Shown: one piece after another, positions 1-5,396 of the stretch
How the letters are laid out: every line of letters begins with the position of its first letter
Position numbering within the stretch: the stretch's first letter is position 1
From: a virus
Strand: one strand, 5' to 3'
Virus record (IMG/VR): IMGVR_UViG_3300030333_006922
Location: 1 to 21,999 of that record
DNA: 21,999 nt
Notes under the pieces: model-generated
What the model was told of the DNA's origin: nothing
Database searches by the model: none
Seen by the model: the letters and a program-made list of their open reading frames with translations, nothing else
Program-made: the position numbers and the translations under genes

Positions 1-2
1 AT

Positions 3-185
3 TTTATTGGTTCGGATGGTGGTATGGCACACGTAGCAAGAAGTTTAAATATACCATCTACAGTATTTTTTAGAAGCGGAAATTCAATTTATGAAGAAGT
101 TGTTTGTCCTTACATTGATAATAAAATTCAAAACCTTTGTTCTTCTGAACAAGAATTAATTTCAAGCATAAAGGAACTATTATGA
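3..185 (+). CDS. C-terminal end of a GT9-like glycosyltransferase (5' partial)
   Basis: Only the last 60 residues are inside the window, and the frame is open to the left edge. The fragment opens with GSDGGMAHVARSLNIPSTVFF. This resembles the nucleotide-sugar-binding loop of heptosyltransferase-like GT-B enzymes (family GT9), where a D-S/T-G-x-x-H-x-A segment precedes a short beta strand. If correct, it would add a sugar to a glycan, such as host-type surface sugar or virion decoration. The stop overlaps the ATG of the next gene (ATGA), so the two are translationally coupled. The family call rests on one motif and could instead be another GT-B enzyme. Confidence 0.5.
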   Translation, partial: FIGSDGGMAHVARSLNIPSTVFFRSGNSIYEEVVCPYIDNKIQNLCSSEQELISSIKELL

Positions 186-424
186 AAACTTTTTTTAAAT
201 ATTGCCTTATGGCTGTAATCGGTTTATTTGGGCTTTGGTGTATTCAACCTTATGCTCAATTATTGTTTGGTCTTGCTTGTCTTTGGATTGTATTTGAAAT
301 ATTCAAATCCACTTTACCTGATGATGGTTACGATTGGAAATTCGAATATCTTAAAAGAAGAATTTCTAATTTAGAAGACAAGTGGTTTTATGCAGAACTA
401 AAAAAATATACCCGTATGGTGTAA
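182..424 (+). CDS. small inner-membrane protein, unknown function
   Basis: An 80-residue protein. Residues about 5-22 and 25-42 are hydrophobic and look like two closely spaced membrane segments. A charged tail of about 38 residues (KRR, LEDKW, ELKKY) should lie in the cytoplasm. An AAGGA ribosome-binding site at 171-175 lies 6 bases before the ATG. It overlaps the preceding glycosyltransferase by 4 bases. Its last 15 bases run into tRNA-Trp, so the C-terminal residues are encoded by the tRNA acceptor stem. I do not recognise the family. Confidence 0.75.
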   Translation: MKTFFKYCLMAVIGLFGLWCIQPYAQLLFGLACLWIVFEIFKSTLPDDGYDWKFEYLKRRISNLEDKWFYAELKKYTRMV

Positions 425-483
425 CGGTAGCACTACTGATTCCAAACCAGTCAGTCAGGGTTCGAATCCTTGTACGGGTGCCA
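410..483 (+). tRNA. tRNA-Trp (anticodon CCA)
   Basis: Acceptor ACCCGTA (410-416) pairs with TACGGGT (473-479), followed by discriminator G and an encoded CCA (481-483). The D arm is GTGT/GCAC. The anticodon loop TTCCAAA has T33 and CCA at 34-36. The anticodon stem ACTGA/CCAGT has one A-C mismatch next to the loop. The T arm is CAGGG-TTCGAAT-CCTTG. The 5' end lies inside the upstream coding sequence, and tRNA-Cys begins one base after its CCA. Confidence 0.93.
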
Positions 484-484
484 T

Positions 485-559
485 GTGACCGTGGCTGAAT
501 GGTTAGGCAATTGTCTGCAAAACAATTTTATGCAGGTTCGAATCCTGTCGGTCACTCCA
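485..559 (+). tRNA. tRNA-Cys (anticodon GCA)
   Basis: Acceptor GTGACCG (485-491) pairs with CGGTCAC, then T and an encoded CCA (557-559). The anticodon stem ATTGT/ACAAT is perfect around loop CTGCAAA, giving anticodon GCA. The T arm is GCAGG-TTCGAAT-CCTGT. It sits one base downstream of tRNA-Trp, so the two are probably processed from one transcript. Confidence 0.94.
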
Positions 560-569
560 AAAAAATATT

Positions 570-821
570 ATGGATAAAGAAACTGAATTAATGATTATCA
601 CCATGGAAGAATGTGGTGAAATGATACAAGCCTGTTCTAAAGTTCTAAGAACTAATTATGAAGAACATGCACTGATTGACCTTACTAAAGAAATTGGTGA
701 TGTCATGTGCATGATTGATTTGATAGTACAGAATAATTATATCGATGAAAATGATATAAAAATTTGTGCTAGAAAGAAAAGAGAAAAACTTAAAACTTGG
801 TCTAATTTGATTGGAAAATAA
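570..821 (+). CDS. MazG-like NTP pyrophosphohydrolase
   Basis: An 83-residue, all-helical protein with the MazG/dUTPase-like metal-binding pattern. E13-E14-x-x-E17 (EECGE) lies on the first helix and E41-x-x-D44 (EIGD) on a later one. Known members hydrolyse nucleoside triphosphates or ppGpp-like nucleotides to monophosphates and pyrophosphate, using magnesium. Short single-domain versions are frequent in marine phages, where pool cleaning or interference with host stress signalling has been proposed. No clear Shine-Dalgarno site precedes the ATG, which lies 10 bases after the encoded CCA of tRNA-Cys. The substrate cannot be told from the sequence. Confidence 0.8.
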   Translation: MDKETELMIITMEECGEMIQACSKVLRTNYEEHALIDLTKEIGDVMCMIDLIVQNNYIDENDIKICARKKREKLKTWSNLIGK

Positions 822-822
822 A

Positions 823-1041
823 ATGCCATTGTACGAATATCAATGTGAAGTTTGTTCTAACATAGAAGAAAGTATTCAAAAAATAAATGTAGAAGAAATT
901 GAATGTCCTATTTGTAATAACACGGCAAAAAGAATTATTAGTTTATCAAGTTTTGAATTGAAAGGTGGTGGTTGGTATAAAGATGGTTATTCATCAAATG
1001 CACCAAAGAAAACGCTTGACAATTCTTCTGATACAGAATAA
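823..1041 (+). CDS. FmdB-type zinc-ribbon protein (copy 1)
   Basis: A 72-residue protein beginning MPLYEYQCEVC, the hallmark start of the FmdB/CxxC_CxxC_SSSS zinc-ribbon family. C8-x2-C11 and C28-x2-C31 should bind one zinc. A KGGGWYKDGY segment follows, and the tail is serine- and charge-rich. The ATG at 823 is preferred over an in-frame TTG at 811 because the family starts at MPxYEY. The family is regarded as regulatory, but its role in phages is unknown. It starts 2 bases after the MazG-like gene. A second copy lies at 13347-13595. Confidence 0.85.
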   Translation: MPLYEYQCEVCSNIEESIQKINVEEIECPICNNTAKRIISLSSFELKGGGWYKDGYSSNAPKKTLDNSSDTE

Positions 1042-1056
1042 AATATATTAATACTA

Positions 1057-1075
1057 CGAAATACATCGAAATACA
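1057..1075 (+). repeat. tandem CGAAATACA repeat, 10-bp period
   Basis: CGAAATACA occurs at 1057-1065 and again at 1067-1075, one helical turn apart. Both copies are in the 53-base gap before the 189-residue gene. Equal phasing is what a protein dimer bound to one face of DNA would need, but a chance duplication is possible. Confidence 0.45.
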
Positions 1076-1094
1076 ACCTAATACGGAGAATACT

Positions 1095-1664
1095 ATGAAA
1101 GTTTCACTACGCAAAGCAAATTCACTTCAAGAGCAACTAAATGAGGCGATTAAGAATCGTCCTAGCAACCCAGGTGAGGTTGATGTTTTGAATTATGAAA
1201 TGTGGAAGTCTGAGGTAGAGAATGCCCAGACTAGATACTATAATGAAGTGGAACATAAACTTGCTCTGGTTAAGGCAAGGTATGCTATTCGCAAAAAAAT
1301 TGCGTATCAGAATCATCTTTCAGGTATCTCTGATCTGTTGGTCGATATGGCCGAATTGGATAGTACAATTACAACTGTTCAAAGGTTCATTCTTCAAAGA
1401 CAGGTTCGTTCAAAAGACGAGGTTCTTGAGAAGAAAAGAAACCGTAAAATGGCCCGTGTCGAAAATGCGGACTATGATGGATACATTGAGATGGATGTAT
1501 CGGTCATCAGTAAAGGTGACCACGATCATTGGACTGAAGAGGTTCAAAAATTGAAAAGGCATAAAGCCAAGATTAATGATATGCTTTTAGAGTTGAACAT
1601 AAAAACTGTGTTCGACTTGCCGCCGCAAGTGGAGGAGGTTCTCAAAAAAGAGAATCTAATCTGA
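1095..1664 (+). CDS. conserved-looking 189-residue helical phage protein, unknown
   Basis: The protein is rich in Lys, Glu and Arg and almost wholly predicted helical, with probable coiled-coil stretches at about residues 5-80 and 145-185. No enzyme motif, Cys pair or membrane segment is visible. A GGAG site at 1085-1088 lies 6 bases before the ATG. Codon use is somewhat richer in G and C than in its neighbours. It stands alone, between a leader with a tandem repeat and a long untranslated stretch. The helical-hairpin style faintly resembles DIP1984-type proteins, but I would not assign that name. Confidence 0.75.
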   Translation: MKVSLRKANSLQEQLNEAIKNRPSNPGEVDVLNYEMWKSEVENAQTRYYNEVEHKLALVKARYAIRKKIAYQNHLSGISDLLVDMAELDSTITTVQRFILQRQVRSKDEVLEKKRNRKMARVENADYDGYIEMDVSVISKGDHDHWTEEVQKLKRHKAKINDMLLELNIKTVFDLPPQVEEVLKKENLI

Positions 1665-1756
1665 CACCTGCGGTCAGGGAAGAGTAAGAGGTTCGATTCC
1701 TACCACATGGAATTATTTGGCAATAGCCATCTACGCCCAAATGAACTAAGGAACTA

Positions 1757-1842
1757 GATGCTTGCTTCTGTCATAAGAGGAACTTTTTGCTTTTTGTTAG
1801 GGAGCCTCCCCTAATTGCTGACAGAGAAAAACATTAGGCATC
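1757..1842 (+). ncRNA. candidate structured RNA in a 323-base gene-free stretch
   Basis: No gene is visible between 1665 and 1987, where only ORFs under 20 codons occur. Three complementary pairs nest inside one another: GATGC 1757-1761 with GCATC 1838-1842; TTCTGTCA 1766-1773 with TGACAGAG 1819-1826 (one G-U); and TTAGGG 1797-1802 with CCCTAA 1809-1814 around a 6-base loop. A separate 5-bp hairpin with a 7-base loop (CTGAC 1661-1665, GTCAG 1673-1677) covers the end of the upstream gene. No T-run follows, so this is not a standard terminator. It could be a small RNA, a processed leader or chance. Confidence 0.4.
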
Positions 1843-1927
1843 AACATTGTTAGTTGTTCGTTGTCATTTGCATAGAATGGACCGCATGGGATATTCGTTT
1901 GTTTTTCTTGCTCTTCCCATTTTTTCC

Positions 1928-1955
1928 TTGACTCTCCCTCCTACTTTGCTATACT
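1928..1955 (+). promoter_or_regulatory. sigma70-type early promoter with extended -10
   Basis: The -35 box TTGACT (1928-1933) and -10 box TATACT (1950-1955) are 16 bases apart, with a TGC extension just before the -10. The words CCTTGAC and TTTGCTAT recur in the promoter at 2875. It should drive the gene at 1988 and the two that follow, using host RNA polymerase. Confidence 0.75.
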
Positions 1956-1971
1956 AATAATGTAATTGATG

Positions 1972-1984
1972 ATTAACCCTTGCC
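1972..1984 (+). repeat. leader motif ATTAACCCTTKCC, copy 1
   Basis: ATTAACCCTTGCC lies in the expected untranslated leader 16 bases after the -10 box and directly before the start codon region. A copy with one changed base (T for G) sits at 2923 in the same place relative to a near-identical promoter. Confidence 0.6.
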
Positions 1985-1987
1985 GAG

Positions 1988-2254
1988 ATGACTATGGCTA
2001 TAAATGATAAATCAATTTTTGTTGGTGATGCAGTCAGATTGACTGGTAAGACCAGACATGGTAAAAATCGTATTCGTGAGAATGGCGATATGTGGGAAGT
2101 CATCACTATCGATGGCAAAGAAAGTTCAGTTCTTTCTACTAAGATCTGCGTAGTTCCTATGGCAGAAGGTCGTAGAGAGAACTGGCGTTGGCTTGATCTT
2201 CCAGAAGATGAGCATATGGAAATTGAAATCATTGATAATGAGGTAGTATTATGA
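1988..2254 (+). CDS. small early-type phage protein, possibly SH3-like fold
   Basis: An 88-residue protein rich in predicted beta strands. FVGDAVRLTGKTRHGKN and DMWEVITIDGKESSVLST look like a small barrel of the kind seen in KOW or SH3-like domains, but no family is recognised. ATG at 1988 or 1994 are both possible (MTMAIN or MAIN), and there is only a weak GAG ribosome site. It is the first gene after a strong host-type promoter, so it is probably made early. Its end overlaps the next start (ATGA). Confidence 0.7.
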   Translation: MTMAINDKSIFVGDAVRLTGKTRHGKNRIRENGDMWEVITIDGKESSVLSTKICVVPMAEGRRENWRWLDLPEDEHMEIEIIDNEVVL

Positions 2255-2394
2255 GTGAAGAAAGATTAGAACATTCAATTGCATTGGTTCTTGCACGTTG
2301 GATGGGTGGTGAGAATTTGAGAGAAGCAACTGAAGAGGTTGTCAGAATGGCAAGACTTTATTATGAAACTGGAACAATCGAAGAGGTAGAATAA
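2251..2394 (+). CDS. 47-residue helical protein, unknown
   Basis: ATG at 2251 with GAGG at 2240-2243. It overlaps the upstream gene by 4 bases, and the next gene starts one base after its TAA. The peptide (MSEERLEHSIALVLARWMGG...) is acidic and predicted to form two helices. Coupling on both sides and a good ribosome site support a real gene despite its length. No function can be proposed. Confidence 0.65.
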   Translation: MSEERLEHSIALVLARWMGGENLREATEEVVRMARLYYETGTIEEVE

Positions 2395-2395
2395 T

Positions 2396-2845
2396 ATGGA
2401 TGCATTCCGCAGATCGGTATTGAAGCAGATTGAAGAACTTTCTAAAAAGTTGGAATCAACTAAATCAATGGTTGACTTTGAACCCGAATGGTCTGAACCA
2501 GTTCCTATTGAGAAAGCAAAAGTGAAAGGCGGTTTAGGTGTTTACAAAATGATCTACGGACCCACCAAAGAAATCATGTCGATTGGTCAAGGACATGTCG
2601 GACAGAGAAAGTCTAGACATCTTGGAGTGTTTCGAAATGGAGGTGTTGACATGGTTTCTCCAAATGGTCATGTATCTCCCTCCCAGACTGGTAAGAAAAT
2701 GTTTGCTTATGATGCAGATATTGATAACTGGTATTTTTCTTATTGTCTTGTTCCCAACAAATCAATTTGTGCAGAGTATGAATTACAGTTGCAGTTTGAG
2801 ATGGAACCAAGATTTAATGAATTGAGTATGGCTGGAAATAACTAG
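2396..2845 (+). CDS. GIY-YIG-like nuclease domain protein
   Basis: A 149-residue protein. After a helical 40-residue lead, residues 47-64 contain GVY(48-50) and SIG(62-64), matching the two strands of the GIY-YIG fold. R71-x3-H75 follows with the same spacing as the catalytic Arg and His of I-TevI. Glu127 or Glu129, then N141, could supply the metal ligand and the closing Asn. The family cuts DNA in repair, restriction or homing. The YIG tyrosine is Ser here, so activity is uncertain. No separate DNA-binding domain is visible, so it is not a typical homing enzyme. It is third in the early unit with GAGG at 2383-2386. Confidence 0.6.
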   Translation: MDAFRRSVLKQIEELSKKLESTKSMVDFEPEWSEPVPIEKAKVKGGLGVYKMIYGPTKEIMSIGQGHVGQRKSRHLGVFRNGGVDMVSPNGHVSPSQTGKKMFAYDADIDNWYFSYCLVPNKSICAEYELQLQFEMEPRFNELSMAGNN

Positions 2846-2874
2846 GAAAAAGTTGGTTTTATTCCAAAAAAGCC

Positions 2875-2902
2875 TTGACAGTTTTCATGAATTTGCTATT
2901 AT
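2875..2902 (+). promoter_or_regulatory. sigma70-type early promoter, consensus -35
   Basis: TTGACA (2875-2880), 16-base spacer and TATTAT (2897-2902) with a TGC extension. The same CCTTGAC and TTTGCTAT words occur in the promoter at 1928. It lies in the only gap of this stretch and should drive the genes from 2960 onward. Confidence 0.78.
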
Positions 2903-2922
2903 ATAAGCATGTTGAGTGAGTC

Positions 2923-2935
2923 ATTAACCCTTTCC
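2923..2935 (+). repeat. leader motif ATTAACCCTTKCC, copy 2
   Basis: ATTAACCCTTTCC follows the -10 box of the 2875 promoter by 20 bases. It differs by one base from the copy at 1972. Its position in the leader suggests an RNA or operator element shared by early transcripts. Confidence 0.6.
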
Positions 2936-2959
2936 AGAAACAATCATTATGGGACAGTC

Positions 2960-3073
2960 ATGAATATAGAATGTAGAAGAGGTGTGGCCCTTTCAGTAAT
3001 TGAGGGTATGATCGGTTGGACATTTGCCGTTGGCATTGTTTATCTTAACTTTGTAATTGCTTTCTCTCTCTAA
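2960..3073 (+). CDS. 37-residue membrane peptide
   Basis: ATG at 2960 follows GGGA at 2951-2954. Residues about 17-37 (GMIGWTFAVGIVYLNFVIAF) form one membrane span after a short charged start with RR. It is the first reading frame after the strong promoter at 2875. Its stop overlaps the ribosome-binding site of the next gene. Tiny early membrane peptides of phages often act on host envelope proteins; that role here is inference only. Confidence 0.55.
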   Translation: MNIECRRGVALSVIEGMIGWTFAVGIVYLNFVIAFSL

Positions 3074-3082
3074 GGAGTTCAT

Positions 3083-3652
3083 ATGAGTACAAATGCTTTA
3101 GTTGCTTACACAAGAAGTGATGGTTCAATTGTTTCAAGTTATGTTCATTATGATGGTTATGTAACTGGTCTTGGTGAGACCTTGCTTGAGCATTACAATG
3201 ATGACAAATCAGCATTGGGTGTTTCAGTCGGCGGTTATTACTCAAGTCTTTCTGAAGATATTGATGCTTCACTTGAGAATTCGGTTCATACTGAAGAACC
3301 TGAGATGTTTGATTCTTTCAACGAGTTTCGAGATTATGTTGAAGAAAATAGTCATCTTGAATTTTGTTACTTGTGGTTAGATGGTCGTTGGATTTATTCT
3401 AGTTGGACTTCTACTACAACTGGTGTTGGTCGTTATACCGAGTGGCATACATCTTTCAATGGGTTTGCTGAGTTAATTCCTGCGTATGTCAGAGAAGGTT
3501 GGAAGTTGGTGAATCGTTATCGAGACATTGCCCTTGAAGATAATCGGGATACTGCCGAGTATGCTGAGTTGGCATACGAACTTGAAGAACGAGTCACCCG
3601 TTGGAATGAAATTGGTGTTAGCAACATCGCCAGAGAATACATGGCGGCATAA
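3083..3652 (+). CDS. conserved phage protein of the 'xTNALx...DG...HYDGY' type
   Basis: A 189-residue acidic, aromatic-rich protein. The start MSTNALVAYTRSDGS and HYDGYVTGLGETLLEHY resemble a family common in phages that reads roughly TNA-(x)n-DG-(x)n-H-W/Y-DGY-(x)n-G-x-x-L. No biochemical role is known to me. The C-terminal part (residues about 135-189) is helical. AAGGAG at 3072-3077, 5 bases before the ATG, is the best ribosome site nearby, so high expression is likely. Codon use is richer in G and C than in the small genes downstream. Confidence 0.8.
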   Translation: MSTNALVAYTRSDGSIVSSYVHYDGYVTGLGETLLEHYNDDKSALGVSVGGYYSSLSEDIDASLENSVHTEEPEMFDSFNEFRDYVEENSHLEFCYLWLDGRWIYSSWTSTTTGVGRYTEWHTSFNGFAELIPAYVREGWKLVNRYRDIALEDNRDTAEYAELAYELEERVTRWNEIGVSNIAREYMAA

Positions 3653-3660
3653 ATAATTTT

Positions 3661-3957
3661 ATGTCTTATTCTAGATGGATCAATTCTCATTTTTATACCT
3701 ACTGGTGTAGTTCTAAAGTCTATGACAAGCATGATGAACTTTTTGCTTGTCATGCTACTTTAGACGGTCAGCATATGTTTACGTATACAGAATGCAAAGA
3801 ATTTATCGAAGAACCTTTTAAACTTGTAAGTAGAATAAAAGATGTTTCATTAACCGATAATGATGTGAAAGAAATTATAGGTTACATGTCAGAGTTTATT
3901 TCCGATGTAGATTTAAGTTACGAGAAGAAATTAATTGAGTTGCGAGGAGGACAATAA
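3661..3957 (+). CDS. 98-residue phage protein, unknown
   Basis: Starts MSYSRWINSHFYTYWCS. The start and aromatic-rich first 45 residues resemble a small phage family whose members begin with a similar SRW...FYT(F/Y)W pattern, but I cannot attach a function. The C-terminal half is helical and acidic. No clear ribosome site precedes the ATG, which lies 8 bases after the previous stop. The gene ends in GAGGAGG, the ribosome-binding site for the ATG at 3957. Confidence 0.7.
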   Translation: MSYSRWINSHFYTYWCSSKVYDKHDELFACHATLDGQHMFTYTECKEFIEEPFKLVSRIKDVSLTDNDVKEIIGYMSEFISDVDLSYEKKLIELRGGQ

Positions 3958-3974
3958 TGTTCAGTCAAAAGTGA
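3957..3974 (+). other. five-codon minicistron in frame with the DUF6356-like gene
   Basis: ATG TTC AGT CAA AAG TGA starts 7 bases after a strong GAGGAGGA site. The TGA is followed at once, in the same frame, by the ATG of the 56-residue protein. It is either a real leader, a nonsense mutation near the start of a longer gene, or a read-through site. Confidence 0.5.
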
Positions 3975-4145
3975 ATGGATCATTATGAACAAGTCAGGAT
4001 GACTCGTACAGAACATTTCTTATATGCGTGGTCTAAGATACCAATTATATTTAAAATGACCTTAGCATTGATTATACACAGTTTTGCTCCTAGATTTTTT
4101 ACAACTTATTATAGCGACAAACTCAAGGAATTGAATGAGAAATAA
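3975..4145 (+). CDS. DUF6356-like small membrane protein
   Basis: 56 residues. The pattern EHFLYAWSKIP...MTLALIIHSFAPRFFTTYYSDKLKELNEK matches the layout of DUF6356 proteins: an EHxxxA helix, one hydrophobic segment ending in H-x-(x)-x-P-x-x-F, then T-x-S-x-x-x-x-x-L. Residues about 24-41 form the hydrophobic segment. Its function is unknown. The ATG used here has no good ribosome site of its own; the strong one sits before the ATG at 3957, which is separated by an in-frame TGA. Its last 11 bases overlap the next gene in another frame. Confidence 0.65.
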   Translation: MDHYEQVRMTRTEHFLYAWSKIPIIFKMTLALIIHSFAPRFFTTYYSDKLKELNEK

Positions 4146-4353
4146 GGCATGGCGTAGGAAACAAGAAGTTAGAAAAAAGAAAAAGGTAGTTAGAGAATAT
4201 TATAATTGGTGGGGTGATTGGGACTCAAGGTCAATTGGTTTGAAATCACATACTCCATGTAGATGTAGTTGTTATATGTGTGGAAATCCACGTAAACATT
4301 ATAATGAAAAAACTAAAAATGAAAGAATGCATGAATTGTTGGAGCCCTTATAA
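4135..4353 (+). CDS. small basic phage protein with CxCxCxxCGNPR motif
   Basis: 72 residues. The first 20 are strongly basic (RRKQEVRKKKK), then an aromatic stretch, then C42-x-C44-x-C46-x2-C49-GNPRKHYN. Four close Cys residues could bind one zinc. Similar short proteins with a Cys-rich CGNPR(K/R) core are common in tailed-phage genomes. The basic start suggests nucleic-acid contact (inference). AAGGA at 4125-4129 supports this start. Confidence 0.75.
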   Translation: MRNKAWRRKQEVRKKKKVVREYYNWWGDWDSRSIGLKSHTPCRCSCYMCGNPRKHYNEKTKNERMHELLEPL

Positions 4354-4420
4354 AAAACGAAATAAGGTCTTCTGTAGCCGTAAGTGCTATAATATTTGGA
4401 GAATGACTAGAAAATTATAA
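4304..4420 (+). CDS. 38-residue treble-clef-like zinc finger
   Basis: In a frame overlapping the previous gene, the peptide carries C9-x2-C12 (CMNC) and C24-x3-C28 (CSRKC) ten residues later, with the FCSRKCYN ending typical of short phage zinc fingers. ATGs at 4304, 4319 and 4331 are all in frame; 4331 would lose the first CxxC, so 4304 or 4319 is more likely. No good ribosome site is seen. The stop overlaps the next start (TAATG). Its role is unknown, possibly nucleic-acid or protein binding. Confidence 0.55.
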   Translation: MKKLKMKECMNCWSPYKKRNKVFCSRKCYNIWRMTRKL

Positions 4421-4818
4421 TGAAAATTAAAATCGGACCATACAGGAAGAATCGTGCTTTCAATATTCACATTGATGATTTTGATGTTTGGAGTTTGGAT
4501 TATACACTTGCTTGTATCATCCATCCTGCTCTTGTTCGTTTAAGAGAGACAAAACACGGTTATCCAGAACTTTGGGAAGACGGCATGGTTACTCATCATA
4601 ACTATGACCGTCAATTGCATTTTGATTTTATTGATGAAGAGGTTGAGACAAAATATCTAATTGAAAAATGGAATGATATAATGGATAAAATGATTTATTC
4701 CTTTGGAATCATAGTAGATCATCATGACGATTGGAATTATATGTCTCCACAAGAATGGGATAAAGTTCAAGAAGGTCTTGATTTGTTTGCAAAACATTAT
4801 ACTTCACTTTGGGATTAA
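4420..4818 (+). CDS. conserved phage protein of the MKIKIGPY type
   Basis: 132 residues. It starts MKIKIGPYRKNR, then FNIHIDDFDVWSLDYTLACIIHPALVRLRETKHGYPE. This start and the D-x-W-S-(x)n-T-L-A-x-I-I-x-P sequence are hallmarks of a protein family spread widely among tailed phages. The C-terminal half is helical with many acidic, His and Trp residues (VDHHDDW). I know of no proven function. It overlaps the zinc-finger gene by one base and is followed by a late promoter, so it ends this unit. Confidence 0.8.
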   Translation: MKIKIGPYRKNRAFNIHIDDFDVWSLDYTLACIIHPALVRLRETKHGYPELWEDGMVTHHNYDRQLHFDFIDEEVETKYLIEKWNDIMDKMIYSFGIIVDHHDDWNYMSPQEWDKVQEGLDLFAKHYTSLWD

Positions 4819-4831
4819 TTTTGTTTTTCTA

Positions 4832-4839
4832 TATAAATA
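4832..4839 (+). promoter_or_regulatory. T4-type late promoter box TATAAATA
   Basis: An exact TATAAATA in a 68-base gap, upstream of a run of tiny genes beginning at 4887. T4 late transcription needs only this -10 element, read by the phage sigma factor gp55. Confidence 0.65.
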
Positions 4840-4846
4840 TTTTGTT

Positions 4847-4867
4847 AAGAGGAATAAAAAAATGTAA
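4847..4867 (+). other. start-stop element (SD + ATG-TAA) in a late leader
   Basis: AAGAGGA (4847-4853) is followed 8 bases later by ATG (4862-4864) and immediately by TAA. A second near-copy of the site, AGAGGAG at 4875-4881, then serves the real ATG at 4887. The first set looks like a decoy or regulatory start. Confidence 0.4.
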
Positions 4868-4886
4868 ATAGGTAAGAGGAGAATAA

Positions 4887-5081
4887 ATGAATAAGCATGT
4901 TGAAGAAATTTATTCTCAAATCAAAGTTTTAAGTGATAAAGATGTAGACAATCTTTACCAATTATTGTATGATGTAAAGATAAAAAGAAATAGAGATAAA
5001 TTTGAACTTAAAAATAAAATTTTAAAAATATTAAATAATAAAAAAATGAAAGAAAATAAAATTGGATCATCTAATGTATGA
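4887..5081 (+). CDS. 64-residue basic helical protein, unknown
   Basis: The protein is very rich in Lys, Asn and Ile and predicted to be a helical hairpin (residues 1-30 and 38-55) with a polar tail. It has a strong ribosome site (AGAGGAG, 4875-4881) and is the first gene after the late-type box at 4832. It overlaps the next ATG by 8 bases. No family is recognised. Confidence 0.65.
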   Translation: MNKHVEEIYSQIKVLSDKDVDNLYQLLYDVKIKRNRDKFELKNKILKILNNKKMKENKIGSSNV

Positions 5082-5232
5082 AAAATTTTTGAGATCTATA
5101 AAAAATTGTAGTGACAATAGATTAGATGAAATAATTAATGAAGCAACCAAAGAAAGACAACATAGACAGGATCACTATAAGTCGATTAAAGATTTATCTG
5201 AAAAAATATCTAACTTAGAAAGTGATTGGTAA
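5074..5232 (+). CDS. 52-residue helical protein, unknown
   Basis: MYEKFLRSIKNCSDNRLDEIINEATKER and so on: charged, fully helical, with one Cys. It overlaps the previous gene by 8 bases and the next start by one (TAATG). The chain of tight overlaps is the main support. The ERQHRQDHYKSI segment resembles ELHRQETMEERA in the 53-residue protein two genes on, perhaps by composition only. Confidence 0.55.
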   Translation: MYEKFLRSIKNCSDNRLDEIINEATKERQHRQDHYKSIKDLSEKISNLESDW

Positions 5233-5396
5233 TGTTAGATTGGATTATTAATAATATTAATTTATTGACAAATAAAAATAAAAATGTCATAATTTACCCT
5301 GACACTCTTGAAAAGCGAAATCGTAGATTAGAAGAAACAACAACTGATCCCATTTACGAAAAAATAGAGAGAGATGGACAAGAACGAAGAGATTAA
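5232..5396 (+). CDS. 54-residue protein, unknown
   Basis: Begins MLDWIINNINLLTNKNKNVIIYPDTLEKRNRRLEE. There is no membrane span or motif, and the tail is charged. It is coupled to the upstream gene by TAATG and overlaps the next by 23 bases. Confidence comes from position only. Confidence 0.5.
   Translation: MLDWIINNINLLTNKNKNVIIYPDTLEKRNRRLEETTTDPIYEKIERDGQERRD

Noticed and set aside
1661-1715. A fifth tRNA: GGTTCGATTCC T-loop-like word with a 5-bp, 7-base-loop hairpin before it.
   Set aside because: No matching 5' acceptor strand exists upstream, the T stem has two mismatches, the hairpin loop lacks T33 and there is no D arm. At most a remnant.
1797-1814. Rho-independent terminator from the TTAGGG/CCCTAA hairpin.
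   Set aside because: No T-run follows on either strand; the T-rich stretch is on the wrong side.
1954-2232. Minus-strand frame of 92 codons over the 1988 gene.
   Set aside because: It would cross the promoter and leader motif and read a serine-rich, low-information product; the + strand gene has the promoter, coupling and packing.
3648-3655. CATAAATA as a late promoter for the 3661 gene.
   Set aside because: It overlaps the upstream stop and is so close to the ATG that transcription would begin inside the gene.
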